A stretch of DNA of 64,000 nt from Siphonodentalium dalli (lineage: Eukaryota; Mollusca; Scaphopoda; Gadilida; Siphonodentaliidae): NCBI GenBank assembly GCA_032622095.1, contig CP136065.1:36674732-36738731 (forward strand), written 5' to 3'. Shown here in pieces: positions 24,501 through 37,093 of this stretch. Under the pieces are notes generated by a model that ran no database searches, was not told the origin of the DNA, and worked only from the letters and a program-made list of their open reading frames with translations. The translations under genes were made by a program, and so were the position numbers. Within the stretch, counting starts at the first letter, position 1. The number at the start of each line of letters is the position of its first letter.

Positions 24501-27500
24501 CCGTTTCAAGGTGAAGATCACCTCAGGCGGAAAAACTGACCCGATGAAAATCTCCCCCGTTCCTAGGAAGTCCTAGGTACGTAATAATCACACAACACGC
24601 TCATGTCTGGATAAATACGCTCACGCCCGGAAACAGACGTAAGAATCACATCACACGCATACGCTCTTTATCAACGACACTGCGGATACGAACGCTCTTT
24701 AACTATCAACGCGATTAACCCCACAGTGCCGTATTTTGTGACTGAGAGTGGAGAACGGACGCTAGGAGCTTATCCAAAACACCGCGACGACCATTCCCGT
24801 GGGTTTTTACCCTTAGATGGAAAGTTTGGTCTCGATCGGTGCAGCCGTTTCGATTCTATAAAGTATATACACACATACGTAGTTCTCAAAATATATAGAC
24901 TAGCAGGTTAGCCCGCCACTGGCGGCGTTCGTAAGAAACATGACAATTTTTAATGTTTTTAATTAATTTTTTAATTAATTTTTTAATTTAAATTGTTTTT
25001 TTCAATGAGTTAATATTAATGTTTTGTTTATAACATGAGTTAATTGTGCATTTTTAATTTACCGGATTTTTAAATTTATTTTTTTGATTAATTTTTTAAT
25101 TTAATTTTTGGTTTTTCAATATTTCACCCGTGCATTTTTAATTTACTGGATTTTTGATTTTTTTTCAATATTTTACCCGATTAGACCTTATTTTACCCGA
25201 TTAAGGTGAAGAAGACATAAGCATCACTAAACACGCAGTACCCGTCTCTAAAAGAGGTATGATTTAAGGTACATCGGGCGGAAAAACTGACCCGATGAAA
25301 ATTTCCCCCATGCCTAGGAACGAGACATAAGAATAACACAACACGCATTTTTTTGTTTTCACACAACACGCAGTACCCGTCCCTAAAAGAGGTATGATTG
25401 AAAACTTCCCCCGTTCCTAGGAACGACAGACATAAGAATCACACAACACGTTAATTATGCCTTTTTAATCGAGATAAATTTATTTCGCGTTTTGCGTCCG
25501 TAGTTTCGTACGCATGGTTAACCGTTTAGCAACGTCGATGGCAATAAAGAGCGTTAGTCGGTTAACGACTCCAAATACGGTCAATATAAAGATCGTTAAT
25601 GCCTTAACCCCCGAGGTGTCGTTTGCGGTGATTTTGATGATTGGGAGTGGAGAATGAGTGCTCAGAGCTTGTCCAAAACGCGACGTCGACGATCCCCGTG
25701 TGTTTTTACACTTATATACGAAATTTGAGCTCGATGGGTGCAGTCGTTTTCGATTCTATAAAGTACACACATATATATATACGGAAGTCTCAAATATATA
25801 TAGTATAGACTAGCAGGTTAGCCCGCCACTGGCGGCAATCGTCAGAAACATGACAATTTTTTGTTTTTAATTAATTTTTTTAATTCAATTTTTAATTTAA
25901 TTATTTGTTTTGCATTGAGTTCATTGTGACGTAATCCGCCAGTTTTACCCGATTTGACCTTGAATTGATCATTTTCAAGGTCAAGGTCAGGTCGGGTCAC
26001 AATTTAACCCGTCCATGACATTTCCCGCACAAAAGTACCCCTAGGTAGCAAGTTTGAGCTCAATCGGCTCGAGTCTATAACGGACACACATATATATCAT
26101 TTGTGGGTACCCGTTTCGAGGTGAAGATCACCTCGGGCGGAAAAACTGACCAGATGAAAACCTCCCCCGTTCCTGTTAAGCCCTAAGTACGTAAGAATCA
26201 CACAACACGCTCATGTCTGGATACAGTCACGCTCACGTCAGGACCCAGACGTAAGAATCACACTAAACGCATACGCTCTTTATCAACGACACTGCGGATA
26301 CGAACGCTCTTTAACTATCAACGCGATTAACCCCACAGTGCCGTTTTTGTGACTGGAAGTGGAGAACAGGTGATCGGAGCTTCTCCAAAACGCCGCGACG
26401 ACGCGTCCCGTGTGCTTTTACCCTTAGATAGGAAGTTTGAGGTCGATCGGTGCAGCCGTTTCGATTCTATAAAGTATATATATACACACATACACACATA
26501 CACACATATATATATACGGAGTTCTCAAAATATATAGTAGACTAGAATGTTAGCCCGCAACTGGCGTCAATCGTCAGAAACTTGAAAATTTGTAATTTTG
26601 TTAATAAATTTTTAATTAATTTTTTAATTAATTTTTTAATTATTGCTTTTGTTTTTCAATGAGTTAATTGTGCCTTTTTAATTTACTGGCTTTTAAAATT
26701 AATTTGTTTAATTAATTTTTTTAATTTAATTTTTTATTTTTCAATTTGACCCGATTTGACCTTGAATTGATCATTTTCAAGGTCAAGGTCATGCCGGGGT
26801 CACAATTTAACCCGTCCATGACACTTCCCGTAGGTAGCAAGTTTGAGCTCAATCGGTTCGAGTCTATAAAGGACACACACATATATATCATTTGTGGGTA
26901 CCCGTTTCAAGGTGAAGATCACCTCGGGCGGAAAAAACTGACCCGATGAAAATCTCCCCCGTTCCTAGGAAGCCCTAAGTACGTAAGAATCACACAACAC
27001 GCTCATGTCTGGATACATACGCTCACGCCAAGACACAGACGTAAGAATCACATTACACGCATACGATCTTTATCAACCACACAGCGGATACGAACGCTCT
27101 TTAACTATCAACGCGATTAACCTCACAGTGCCGTTATTATGACTGAGTGTGGAGAACAGGTGCTCGGAGCTTCTCCAAAACGCCGCGACGACCATTCCCG
27201 TGAATTTTTACCCTTAGATGGGAAGTTTGGTCTCGATCGGTGCAGCCGTTTTCGATTCTATAAAGTATATACACACATACGTAGTTCTAAAAATATATAG
27301 TAGACTAGCGGGTTAGCCCGCCACTGGCGTGGTTGGTCAGAAACATGACATTTTAAAAATATTTTTTTGTTTAGTTTAATTGAATTTTTTTTTTCAATAA
27401 TTAATTATTTTATTTTATTTGTTGTTATTCAATGAGTTAATTCTGCCTTTTTAATTTTTTAATTCAATTTTTAGTTTTTCAATGAGGAAATTCTGCCTTT

Positions 27501-30500
27501 TTAATGAAGAGAAATGATGGTACCCGTCCCTAGAGCGGAAAAACTGACCCGATGAATTTCTCCCCCCCCCCCCCTTTCCTAAGAACGACATACATAAGAA
27601 TCACACAACACGCATTTTTTGTTTTTCAATGGGTTAATTCTGCCTTTTTAATCAAGAGAAATTATGGTACCCGTCCCTAAAAGAAGTATGATTCGATGAA
27701 AATCTCCCCCGTTCCTAGGAACGACAGACATAAGAATTACACGACACGCATTTGTTGTTTTCCAATGAGTTAATTCTGCCTTTTAATCAAGATAAATGCA
27801 TTCCGCCGTTCCGGTGCGTTTTGCATCCGTAGTTTCGTACGCATATGTGACCGTTTAGCAACGCCGATGGCAATAAAGAGCGTTACTCTGTTAACAACGC
27901 CAAATTTGGTCAATATAAATAGCGTGACTGCCTTAACCCCCGAAGTGCCGAGGACGGTATAAAGAGCGTGACTGCCTTAACCCCTGCAGTGCCGAGGACG
28001 GTGATTTTGATTATTGCGAGTGGAGAATGAGTGCTCATAGTTTCTCCAAAACGCCGCGACGACCATTCCCGTGGGTTTTTACCCTTATATATGAAGTTTG
28101 GTCTCGATCGGTCCAGCCGTTTTCGATTTCTATAGCGTCTATATATATATACATATATACGTAGTTCTCAAAATATATAGTAGACTAGCATGTTAGCCCG
28201 CCACTGGCGTGTTTGGTCAGAAACATGACATTTTTTTCCTCTTTTTTTTTTAATTCTGCCTTTTTTTCCTTTTTTTTCCAATGAGTTAATTCTGCCTTTT
28301 TAATCAAGAGAAATGATGGTATCCGTCACTAAAAGAGGTATGATTTACGGTACATCGGGCGGAAAACTGACCCGATGAAAATCTCCCCCTTCCTAGGAAC
28401 GACAGACATAAGAATCACTTCTGCCTATTTAATCAAGAGAAATTATGGTACCCGTCCCTAGGGCGGAAAAACTGACCCAATGAAATTCTCCCCCGTCCCT
28501 AAGAGAGGTATAATTCGATGAAAATCTCCCCCGTTCGTAGGAACGACAGACTTAAGAATCACACGACACGGATTTGTTGTTTTCCAATGAGTTAATTCTG
28601 CCTTTTTAATCAAGATAAATGCATTCCGGTTCCGGTGCGTTTTGCATCCGTAGTTTCGTACGCATAGGTGACCGTTTAGCAACGTCGATGGCAATAAAGA
28701 GCGTTACTCGGTTAACAACGCCAAATTTGGTCAATATAAAGAGCGTGACTGCCTTAACCCCCGAGGACGGTGATTTTGATGATTAGGAGAGGAGAATGAG
28801 TGCACAGAGTTTCTACAAAACGCCACGACGACGATTCCCGTGGGGTTTTACCCATAAATGGGAAGTTTGAGCTCAATCGAGACAGCCGTTTTCGAGTCTA
28901 TAGAGGACAAATATATGCACACACACACACACATATATATATATATACGTAGTTCTCAAAATATACAGTAGACTAGCAGATTAGCCCGCCCTGACGGCAT
29001 TCGTCCCATGACTTTGTTCGAAAAAGCATCCGGGGCAAGATACATTCACATAGCAAATTTCAAGTCGATATCTCCACCAGTTTCCGAGATAACGCATTCT
29101 TTGTTTTTCAATGAGTTAATTCATGGTACCCGTCCTCCCCGTCCTAAACTTCAGAGCGGACAGTCAATTAATCCCGTCGTGAAATCCCTCTGCATAATAT
29201 TTCGAGCTCTTAGATCAATTCTGCCTTTTTAGTCGAGATAATTGCATTTCGTCCGCATCCGTATTTCGGACGCATGGGGTCAGTCGTTTAGCCACGTCCA
29301 TTGGAATCCGCATCCGTATTTCGGACGCATGGGGTCAGTCGTTTAGCCACGTCCATTGCAATACAGAGCATTGATTGTTAGCGCCTCCGTATAAGGTCAA
29401 TATAAAGATCGTTGATGTCTTAACCCCGAAGTGCCGATTGCGGTGATTTGGGATTGGAGAAACGGTGCTCTGAGCTTCTCCAAAACGCGACCACGGTCGT
29501 GTCGGTGCGATTTTACCCTTAGATGAAAAGTTTGAACTCAATCGAGCCAGCCGTTTTCGATTCTATGAAGTACACACACACACATATACGAAGTCTCAAA
29601 ATATATAGTATAGACTAACAGATTAGCCCGCCCTGGCGGCATTCGCCCCATGACTTTGTTCGAAAAAGCAATTGCAACAGCTTCCGAGACACTTGTGCTG
29701 CATTTGCACCAAATTTCGTCGAAATAATCAGCAAGTTTTACCCGATTTGACCTTGAATTGACAATTTTGTAGGTCAAGATCAGGTCGCGGTCATGATTTG
29801 ACCCGTCCAAAACACTCCCCGGACAAAAGTACAGAAATCCACAAGTTTTACCCCATTTGACCTTGAATTGACCAGTTTGACGGCCAATGTCACGTCGGGG
29901 TCACGATTTGACCTGACAAAAGTACCCATAGGTAGCATATTTGGGCTCATTCGGTTGACCCATCCCGAGTTGACCATTTTGCTTCCATAAAATTTTCATG
30001 AGACGAATTCCGCCAGTGGCGTAATATTTAAATTTTAATATAGGATTTCGCATTCAAATCGATTTATGTCGATAAAACTGTTATTTTTCAAAATTTCAAG
30101 CTGATACTCCGTGTGTCTGCGTGTAATACTTATATGTTCTTAAAATGACAGAGTCCAACACGTAATTATGTTTTAGATGGAAGAAATTAAATTATTTCGA
30201 TGCTAAATTTTAACATAGGATTTCCCATTAAAATCGATTTATGTCGATAAAACTCTTATTTTTCAAAATTTTAAGCTGAGACTTGGTGTGTATGTTTGTA
30301 ATACTTACATATTCTTAAAATGACAGAGTCCAACACGTAATTATGTTTTTGATGAAAGAAATAAAAAAAATTCGATGCTAAATTTCGAGCGATAACGTTG
30401 CGTTGAATTGTAAACAAACGCTCCTTTATAGCGACGCGTCATATACAAACGCTCATTAAATTATCACGTGACTAACCCCCGCATTGCCGTTTTTTGTGAT

Positions 30501-33500
30501 TGAGAGTGGAGAACGGGTGCTCTGATCTTCTCCAAAAACGCCACGGCGACGATTCCGTGGTTTTCTACCCTTAGATGGGAAGTTTGAGCCCAATCGGTCC
30601 AGCCGTTTTCGAGTGTATAAAGGACAAATATATATATATATATATTTACGGAAGTCTCAAAATATATAGGAGATAAAATATATTGGATTCGCGAATGACC
30701 AACTCAGAATTCCGTTAAAATAACAATAACAACCAGCACCTAATTAACGAACCGGCGGCCGACTCGTCCGTCTCCGATCACAACCATCAGTGGGCTGCAG
30801 AACGAAAAATATCTATACAAGTTGAAATATAAGACTAGCAAATTATCATTTTCATTTCTTTTATTTGTAGTTGACATAGCTTGTCACAAACCAAAAATCA
30901 ACATTATTCACATAATAATGTAAAGGACAATAAACGAAATTGAAATTCCCAACTACACCTTTTACCGGACTCGGCCTCTTGGTCGCGCAGTTCGACTTTT
31001 AAACCGGAAAAAACCATTATCTATAAATAAAACGCCCAGCGAACCATAGCTATCTAGAATTTGGACAACAGTATACACGCGACGCTCACGTAATAAGCGC
31101 GCTTCATTTAAGAATCAAATACATTAATAGCAACATTTCGTAGTGTATATTACCTTTGGAAGTATGGCCGCCAACTGGTTCTCTGCAATCCCTTCAGCAT
31201 GTATTTTCATATTCTTGAATTGTTGATCGTGTAGTTCGAACCGTTTCCCAAATGTAAGTGAAGCCATTATGTTGGAGACTACATTCTGCATTTTCTCAGC
31301 AATGTCAAATGGTTCGGTTCCAACGGCGTCGATATTTTCCATGAGAGCCGTTAGCTCTTCGTGGATTTTTATCTCCATGATGTTTTTCCCCATTCCGAAA
31401 TCTCTCAGTGTCCTCATGACGAACCTACGATAATAGTTCCAATCCTTCGCGTCAGACATGAACACACCTGTGAGAATAGATTAAACATCAGCACATAATT
31501 ATTCAGCCAATGTGTTGCGTAGGGGGGCACAATTAAACGGATATCACTCATTGAACCGAGATGATTAGTAATCCCTGAGATGATTAGTAATCCATGAGAT
31601 GATTAGTAATCCCTAAGATGATTAGTAATCCCCTAAGTTTTTCGTACCGCACCCTGGTGGCTGTTTGTTATTTCCATCCACCTTCATGAAATAACCACCG
31701 TGTGTGTCGATTTGAAACTATTCCATAACGTATCTAATTACATATTATTTATAAATTTTTTAACTATTTGATTCAACAAAAATACATGTATTTGTGTTTA
31801 CAATGACGTAACTAAGACGTCGTCTGGTCCAGATTTTGACGCGCTGTATAATCTTTATGGACCATGGCCAGCCACTCCCTTGCAATGTGAATAGTTTTCC
31901 AAGGTCAATGTTAAGGATAACATTAGTGAAAATTTCAGAACAAGATAAAATGAAGTAAAATGAGACAGGTAATTTCCGCCAAATCTGTTTTTAGCACATC
32001 TCAATATTTAAAGATGCATAATCCGAATTAACGCTCGCAAATTACTATTTCCTTGCCTTCGGGGGTCAAAAAATATTTGACTAGAGTCGAGGAACTCACC
32101 CATCAAAGTTCAGAGTGATCAGATATCGATTCTTGAAATCTATTATTTTTTACCACCGATAATTAACAGTAAAGGGTTGACGAGAAGACGGTACCGGTCC
32201 AAATTGCGGATGAAGATGGATAACTCAGATCAGATATGTGTCATATATTCGACAAACCGGCAAAAAATTTCGTTAACCAAAACTTTGATAAATAACAGGT
32301 TTTGGGCAATTTTATACTATGGTTGACTGTGGTTAGCATTATTTGTGGGCAATTACTCGATTCTGATAACTGGAGTGGCATTTAAAAAACGTTGTTGTTA
32401 TTGGAATCTGATGACCATCAAATCGGATTGGGTACGTTTAAAACAGACCAATTCCTGTGTTCACGAAATATAATTTATAAACCCTCTTTGGTCGGAACTT
32501 TCCACCTGGTACATCAAACTTTCGAAAATGTCCAACCTAACAACCCCTAAGGTTGGGTGTATAATTTCCAACTCGTGTTGGGTCAGGCAAGACATTTTCG
32601 ACTGTTGAAAATTATGATTCTATACAGTCCCCATGTCGCCGCGTCCCGAATATTTGGCGCCTCATCTACTCCAAGTGAAGCCACCTGCGTTCAATAACTC
32701 GCAAATTTGACTGGAATTTAGATATAGAAGTCTATAATGTGACCAAAAAAAATAACGCAAATTTGCTTCTAAAATGCATGTATACCACAGCTACCCCAAA
32801 ATGTAAAGTAAAATATTCCACCTGTAACGATGTTTATAAAATCAACATAGCCCCGCGGAAATACGCACGTAATCGACATATAAAGTGAAATAGGTACATA
32901 ATGTGATTATTTGATTCAGCAATAAGCAGATGATGGATTCATAGCCTTTATTTCGATTTGTAGCGCGGGCCAAAGTGAAAACACATGTTAAAAAGCGTAC
33001 ACCTGAAAAGTCGTGAGTTTGCTTATTTGTGTCATTCGCCGCACAAACGTCTGCTTAGAATCGCCTCAATATGAGTTGATAATGTGACTAAAACGCTCTC
33101 ATTTTCATCACATTTTTATAAACTCAAAATTAGGCGATTCTAAGCAGATTTTTTACCTACAACAAGTTCCATTATAAGCAGATAGTGCGGTTTTCGGGAG
33201 AACAGGCTGATAATCAACTATCTAGCAAGAATAATTATTACAGGTATTTGAACGTAAATGTCAATTGGACTGTTATTAGCCGCACTACAGCAGTTTTATT
33301 TATCATGTCGTTAGAAAAATTTGTTAGTGTGTAAACGCGACCTTGACATCAGATTGGTAGAACCTTATCTACATACCAGCGAATAATACGTCCTCGTGTT
33401 GATAGTTTGATCGCACATGCAGTGGTATATATGGCAAATTTTGGTGCAGAAAAAAATACGACGCATTTTTAACCGGTTACCACCTCTAGTTGAGGCTATG

Positions 33501-34440
33501 ATAATTGATGTTGTGGTTAAGGTGATGCGTATCTAAAGGGAGAAGGTCAATATGACGTTACCTTGACATTCGAATGCAGAATCCAATAGACCGGCCTTCG
33601 GCCGCCCACTGAAATCGTCTGCTCGTTTGACGAATGCCTCTCGAATGACGTCATGGCCGTTCAAAACAATGATTGGCTTATGGAAAAACCAAAATATGAA
33701 GACGTCACCATATCGTCTGCGATGTTCTTGAAACAGGGTGGTATAGTCCTTGATAAGAACACTTAAAATATTTCCGAATATTGGGAGAGGTAACCCGGTT
33801 ACATGTGCGTCGTAATTTTTGTTTTGCCATTTCGGTGTTACATTTGGAAGTCGTTTAAAAAATCCGACATGTTTTGTTTTTGGTCACAAAATTATATTTG
33901 CCTGCCAGGGAATAGCCTCAACTAGAAAATGAAAGTATTTCATCTATCATTGTTAACAATGGGTTATACAGTTACATTTGGAAGTCGTTTATCATATCTA
34001 AACAGTGGAAATCGTTTGGTGGTGGTGATGGTGGTGATGATGATAATTGATGTTGTGGTTAAGGTGATGCGTATCTAAAGGGAGAAGGTCAATATGACGT
34101 TACCTTGACATTCGAATGCAGAATCCAATAGACCGGCCTTCGGCCGCCCACTGAAATCGTCTGCTCGTTTGACGAATGCCTCTCGAATGACGTCATGGCC
34201 GTTCAAAACAATGATTGGTTTATGGAAAAACCAAAATATGAAGACGTCACCATATCGTCTGCGATGTTCTTGAAACAGGGTGGTATAGTCCTTGATAAGA
34301 ACACTTAAAATATTTCCGAATATTGGGAGAGGTAATGGTCCCGAATGACAGAGCTTCCGGTCATAATGCCAAACAAAGTAGTAGAATAATACCGCAACAA
34401 CTATGCCAATAATCCACCATCCAGTCCCAATTAGGAGCAT
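18381..34440 (-). CDS. Cytochrome P450, CYP2 clan, complete five-exon gene
   Basis: Haem-thiolate monooxygenase, expected to be anchored in the endoplasmic reticulum and to oxidise lipophilic substrates using electrons from P450 reductase. Exons on the minus strand are 34440-34104, 31467-31154, 22570-22372, 19630-19196 and 18565-18381. Each junction is GT/AG and the phases (1, 0, 1, 1) join to 1470 nt, 489 residues, the usual length for the clan. Landmarks: N-terminal membrane helix about residues 4-24; shortened proline-rich hinge near 33-40; C-helix WxxxR at 122-126; FGMGK after it; I-helix GGSDTS at 297-302; ExxR at 354-357; FDADRF at 406-411; haem loop FSLGARAC with ligand Cys433. No stop or frameshift was seen. 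Substrate and subfamily cannot be told from sequence. The introns are filled with transposon debris. Confidence 0.93.
19196..19630 (-). CDS. P450 exon 4
   Basis: Residues 284-428 plus one base. Acceptor TATCTTCCAG|AAAGG, donor CTCG|GTAAAC, which splits the haem loop after FSL. It holds the I-helix oxygen-binding motif GGSDTS, the K-helix ExxR (EVHR) and FDADRF. Confidence 0.93.
20189..20300. repeat. 37-bp tandem repeat, three copies
   Basis: Three copies of CAGCAGTAACATACATAATG followed by GTGGCCTACTAAACATT, in P450 intron 3. A second loose repeat with AGAGGTTAATG and AAAACCAATTAAATGG lies at 20415-20505. Confidence 0.9.
20850..22280 (-). pseudogene. Decayed LINE reverse transcriptase in P450 intron 3
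   Basis: Reading the minus strand from 22280 to 20850 gives, in shifting frames, the conserved order of a non-LTR retrotransposon reverse transcriptase. It runs GVRQAVNLSPNLF at about 22120, the catalytic palm as YSDDLVLFSS at about 21965, a KTKVMIF-like segment (NTKVLIFTKAGR), YKYLGLEFSESGIF near 21785, FCKSLLGTRRNA and LAELGRFPL near 21500, and a terminal zinc-binding CLKCN...DEIHFLLKCPAY near 20950. Frameshifts and stops make it non-functional. The clade (Jockey/CR1/RTE-X-type) is not settled. The orientation is the same as the host gene. Confidence 0.85.
22372..22570 (-). CDS. P450 exon 3
   Basis: Residues 218-283 plus one base. Acceptor CTTGTAG|GTGATAAC, donor TCTA|GTATGT (phase 1). It encodes the PGDPFGA turn and FIDEH, the F-G to H-helix region. 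A TTAA MITE ends 33 bp upstream of its acceptor. Confidence 0.9.
22604..22847. mobile_element. TTAA|CCC palindromic MITE, complete copy A
   Basis: TTAA, then CCCTTTGAGTGCCAGG at the left and TGGCACTCAAAGGG, then TTAA at the right: a perfect TTAA duplication. Inside, at about 22655-22725, lies a near-perfect palindrome with arms CCAATGCATTCTCTTATATA + TGCGAG on either side of a CGACCATAGGTCG-type centre. It is non-coding. It sits in P450 intron 2, 33 bp upstream of the exon 3 acceptor. Confidence 0.92.
24104..30670. repeat. Array of eight related 0.65-0.9-kb repeats in P450 intron 2
   Basis: The phrase CTAGCAGGTTAGCCCGCCAC (or a close variant) recurs near 24104, 24899, 25810, 26542, 27305, 28186, 28973 and 29613, always in the same orientation. 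After each come TTTTTAATTAATTTTT tracts, in several units CCCGATTTGACCTTGAATTG with AAGGTCAAGGTCAGGTC, and then a tail with CAGCCGTTTTCGATTCTATA, a (TA/CA)n stretch and CTCAAAATATATAGTAGAC. A ninth tail ends near 30670. The tail and the GACCTTGAATTGACC modules match the repeat at 42.56-43.08 kb. RTE/SINE-type tails fit best. The short frames inside are not genes. Confidence 0.88.
30031..30378. repeat. 174-bp tandem duplication
   Basis: Two adjacent copies, each with ATCGATTTATGTCGATAAAA and ATGACAGAGTCCAACACGTA, diverged by a few per cent. Confidence 0.9.
31154..31467 (-). CDS. P450 exon 2
   Basis: Residues 113-217. Acceptor TTCTCACAG|GTGTGTTC, donor AAAG|GTAATA (phase 0). It contains GVF, the C-helix WNYYRRF, LRDFGMGK and LTFGKRFE, which align with the B'-to-F-helix part of CYP2 proteins. 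Confidence 0.92.
31558..31635. repeat. 20-bp minisatellite
   Basis: Four copies of GAGATGATTAGTAATCCCT in P450 intron 1. Confidence 0.93.
31640..33047. other. P450 intron 1, unstructured part
   Basis: AT-rich intron with no exon or repeat that I can support. Confidence 0.4.
33048..33150. repeat. Short inverted repeat
   Basis: Arms GTCTGCTTAGAATCGCCT and AGGCGATTCTAAGCAGA surround about 67 bp. This may be a small foldback element. Confidence 0.8.
33498..33793 (-). pseudogene. Second copy of most of P450 exon 1
   Basis: 296 bp matching 34040-34335 with one difference that I can see (GGCTTATGG against GGTTTATGG). It covers the 3' two-thirds of exon 1 (from the IFGN region to the CAAG|GTAACG donor) plus about 64 bp of intron. 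The frame and the donor are intact, but the membrane anchor and ATG are missing, and no acceptor AG is obvious next to its 5' edge. It is best read as a very recent tandem duplication, or an assembly/allele artefact. Use as an alternative exon would need an acceptor I do not see. Confidence 0.85.
34104..34440 (-). CDS. P450 exon 1
   Basis: Residues 1-112 plus one base, ending CAAG|GTAACG (phase 1). It carries the start Met, the membrane anchor, the hinge and the region up to FSGRPKAG. The start is the first ATG in the frame and gives a normal-length anchor. Most of this exon is duplicated at 33498-33793. Confidence 0.92.
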
Positions 34441-35290
34441 GTTTAACAGAAGTTTTTATAATCGTAAATGTTGTATAACAACAAAAAATCAAGTCATAAT
34501 ACAAAGCTGCCGTGGTGGCGAATAAGCATATTGGTGAGGGGATATGCTCTTTCTCAAATTCGCACGACACGTTAACCAACCACATATAGGGTAGAGCGTA
34601 TTGTTTGCCGAGACATTCACATATTCTTGTCGAGTCAGCTGGCTGATTTATGAAGATGTTATCTGAGCTGACGGCGTGAATTTATTTTCTACCTTTATGC
34701 TCGCAATCAGTTATTAAGTATACACAGGATGAATTGAGTTCGCCTGTTATTCATTTCGTGGATTTAAACAAACTCCATACAACGCCCTCTACGCTATCGC
34801 TGCGGTATCTCAGCGGAGCGATGAGAGATAACTATGCCTGGGGTTTGGGATTTAAAGTCATAACAGCAGACGACAGATAAACACAAGTGTAGAACGAACT
34901 GACAGTCACGTGGTTTGTTTTACATTGCCTGTGTCTTTTTATTTAGTGAGAGTATGAACCACCATTTTCAAACTCCGAAGTAACTAATTAACACATTAAT
35001 TAATTAGAACTAATAACTAATTAACACAAAACGTTTCTCTTGCGAAGAGTTCAATAAGAAAGTAAATGAAGTAGATTTGGGGTTCAATCTATCAGACAAA
35101 TGATTCTAGTATTACAGGGACAATTTTTACAATTAAATATCTATCAAAACTTAAGATTGGCTTCACTAAAGCAAATAAGAATTAGAAGCCGTTCAGAGGG
35201 CTGGATAAATAGTGAAATGCTATATATAATTAGATAAAGAGACACTGCACTAAGATAATTTCGACAGACCTGAGATCAAAATTTCATTCA
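34441..35290. other. 5' flank of the P450 gene
   Basis: Putative 5' UTR and promoter side of the P450 gene. I see no convincing TATA box or initiator, and no other gene. Confidence 0.35.
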
Positions 35291-36550
35291 ACTATTAAAT
35301 GTCTGAGAAATAGGGCCAGCTAACATGATGTCAAGAAGGAAAAGATGGAATTTATTTCAAAACAGGAGGAATAACCCAAAGAAACTTTGACAAACTCTTA
35401 AAAGCATGGTTATTTGCCACAAGAAAGATAAATCACCCCAGTCCAGTTAGAAATTGGTCTGAAAATAAATGATGAATAATGATAGATCATTTCAATAATT
35501 ATTTTTCTAACATAGCTGGTGACTTGGTGGGAAAATATTACTTCTTCTCCTTGTATCTGTGGCGAAAACTGTCGATGCCTTTTATATGTCCCATAACATA
35601 AAATCAGATAGTTTTAATTTTAAATATATTACTGATTAGACTATTCTGAACTCTGTAGCAGATCTTGGAATAAATAAGACAACTGGCTTAGACCCATTTC
35701 CAGCAAGATATCTGAAGGAATGCATATACACTGTTTTGCGACCTCTAACATATATTATAGTTTTATCGCTTAGAACTTCATGTGTTCCCGATGATTTCAA
35801 GCGGACCAGAGTAGTACCTCTGCATAAGAAGAATGACATAGCCACAATGGGTAATTACAGACCAGACCAGTATATATCTTAAGCATTTCTTCCAAATTTT
35901 TTGAAAGGATAATGTTTAATCTTTAAGAAAACAACATATTGTACCACTTTCAGTCAGGTTTTAGGAATTGAGTTTCAACTGAAACACGTCTGGCATATCT
36001 TAATGATTACATAAGAAGGGAATTTCGAGATGGAAAATATACAGGAATGATTATGGTAGATTTGATGAAGGCAGTGGACCACCACATTTGTCTGCACAAG
36101 CTGAATGCAATTGAACTGAAGCCATCATCCGTTGATTGGGTCCGAGATTATTTGACAGATATGTCACACGTCGTTGATGTAGGGGATACTCATTCTGGTC
36201 AGCTTGAATTCACATGCGGTGTCCTTCAAGGGTAAATTGTTTTTGTTATTATATGTGAACGATGCCCACAGAGCTGTAAATTGCTAACTAATTTTGTATG
36301 GTGATGACTCATGATTACTATACTCTACTAGGGAAGTTAAGGTAATCGAGGACAGGCTAAGAATAGAACTAACATCGTTAAATGATTGGATAGTGGCTAA
36401 CAAACTTTCGTTGCAACCGGGTAAAACTGAATCAATATTATTTGGATTTCGATACAAAACTAAACCAGTTAGTAAATTAAATATACAGTTTCGCAGTCAA
36501 CTGATAAAATCATTGGATATATATGACAAGGACAAATCTCACATAAGAAC
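35290..36550 (+). pseudogene. Decayed LINE reverse transcriptase (CR1/Jockey-like)
   Basis: Plus-strand frames broken by stops carry the ordered blocks of a non-LTR reverse transcriptase. They are TTGLDPFPARYLKECIY near 35680, CVPDDFKRTRVVPLHKK near 35790 with GNYRP at 35850, VDLMKAVDHH near 36060, FTCGVLQG at 36215, and ANKLSLQPGKTESILFGF near 36400. This is the usual order, finger to thumb. Several frameshifts and stops make it dead. The TTAA MITE at 36556 interrupts or bounds its 3' side. Confidence 0.85.
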
Positions 36551-36555
36551 CCCAC

Positions 36556-36956
36556 TTAACCCTTTACCCAACAAACCGGCCAAAACCGGCCAAATAAAGC
36601 TTCAACAGCCTAAAATATCTTGGGTCTGTCTCAATAAAACCATACAAATATGGATATCATTGGAACCGGCTCCTTGACCACATTGTGATAGTTACAGTTA
36701 TGCCCTGTGCCAATGCATTCTCTTATATATGCGAGTCGACCATAGGTCGCCTCGCATATATAAGAGAATGCATTGGCCTAAAACAAATCTTTTTTTTAAC
36801 ACTTTTTACCATTTTTTCTTACATTCTTTAACAATTTTATAATTTTTAATGTGTTAAGCCAATGCATTCTCTTATATATGCGAGGCGACCCATGGTCGAC
36901 TCGCATATATAAGAGAATGCATTGGCACAGGACCCTCCTGTTGGGTAAAGGGTTAA
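36556..36956. mobile_element. TTAA|CCC palindromic MITE, copy B with two core palindromes
   Basis: TTAA + CCCTTTACCCAACA at the left and TGTTGGGTAAAGGG + TTAA at the right. It contains the core palindrome (CCAATGCATTCTCTTATATA + TGCGAG...) twice, at about 36712-36780 and 36853-36927, separated by an AT-rich linker also seen in copies A and C. The termini differ from copy A but match each other. Confidence 0.92.
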
Positions 36957-37093
36957 TAGGAACCCCATCCGATCTCATATGAGAATCCCAAGGCTGGAGA
37001 GTCCCACATATAGAAACTTCCTAGAAGGGAATAAGTATATAAAACATTGTTAATTTGAGACTATAGATACTGCAAGGAAGATGAGGCCTTAGC

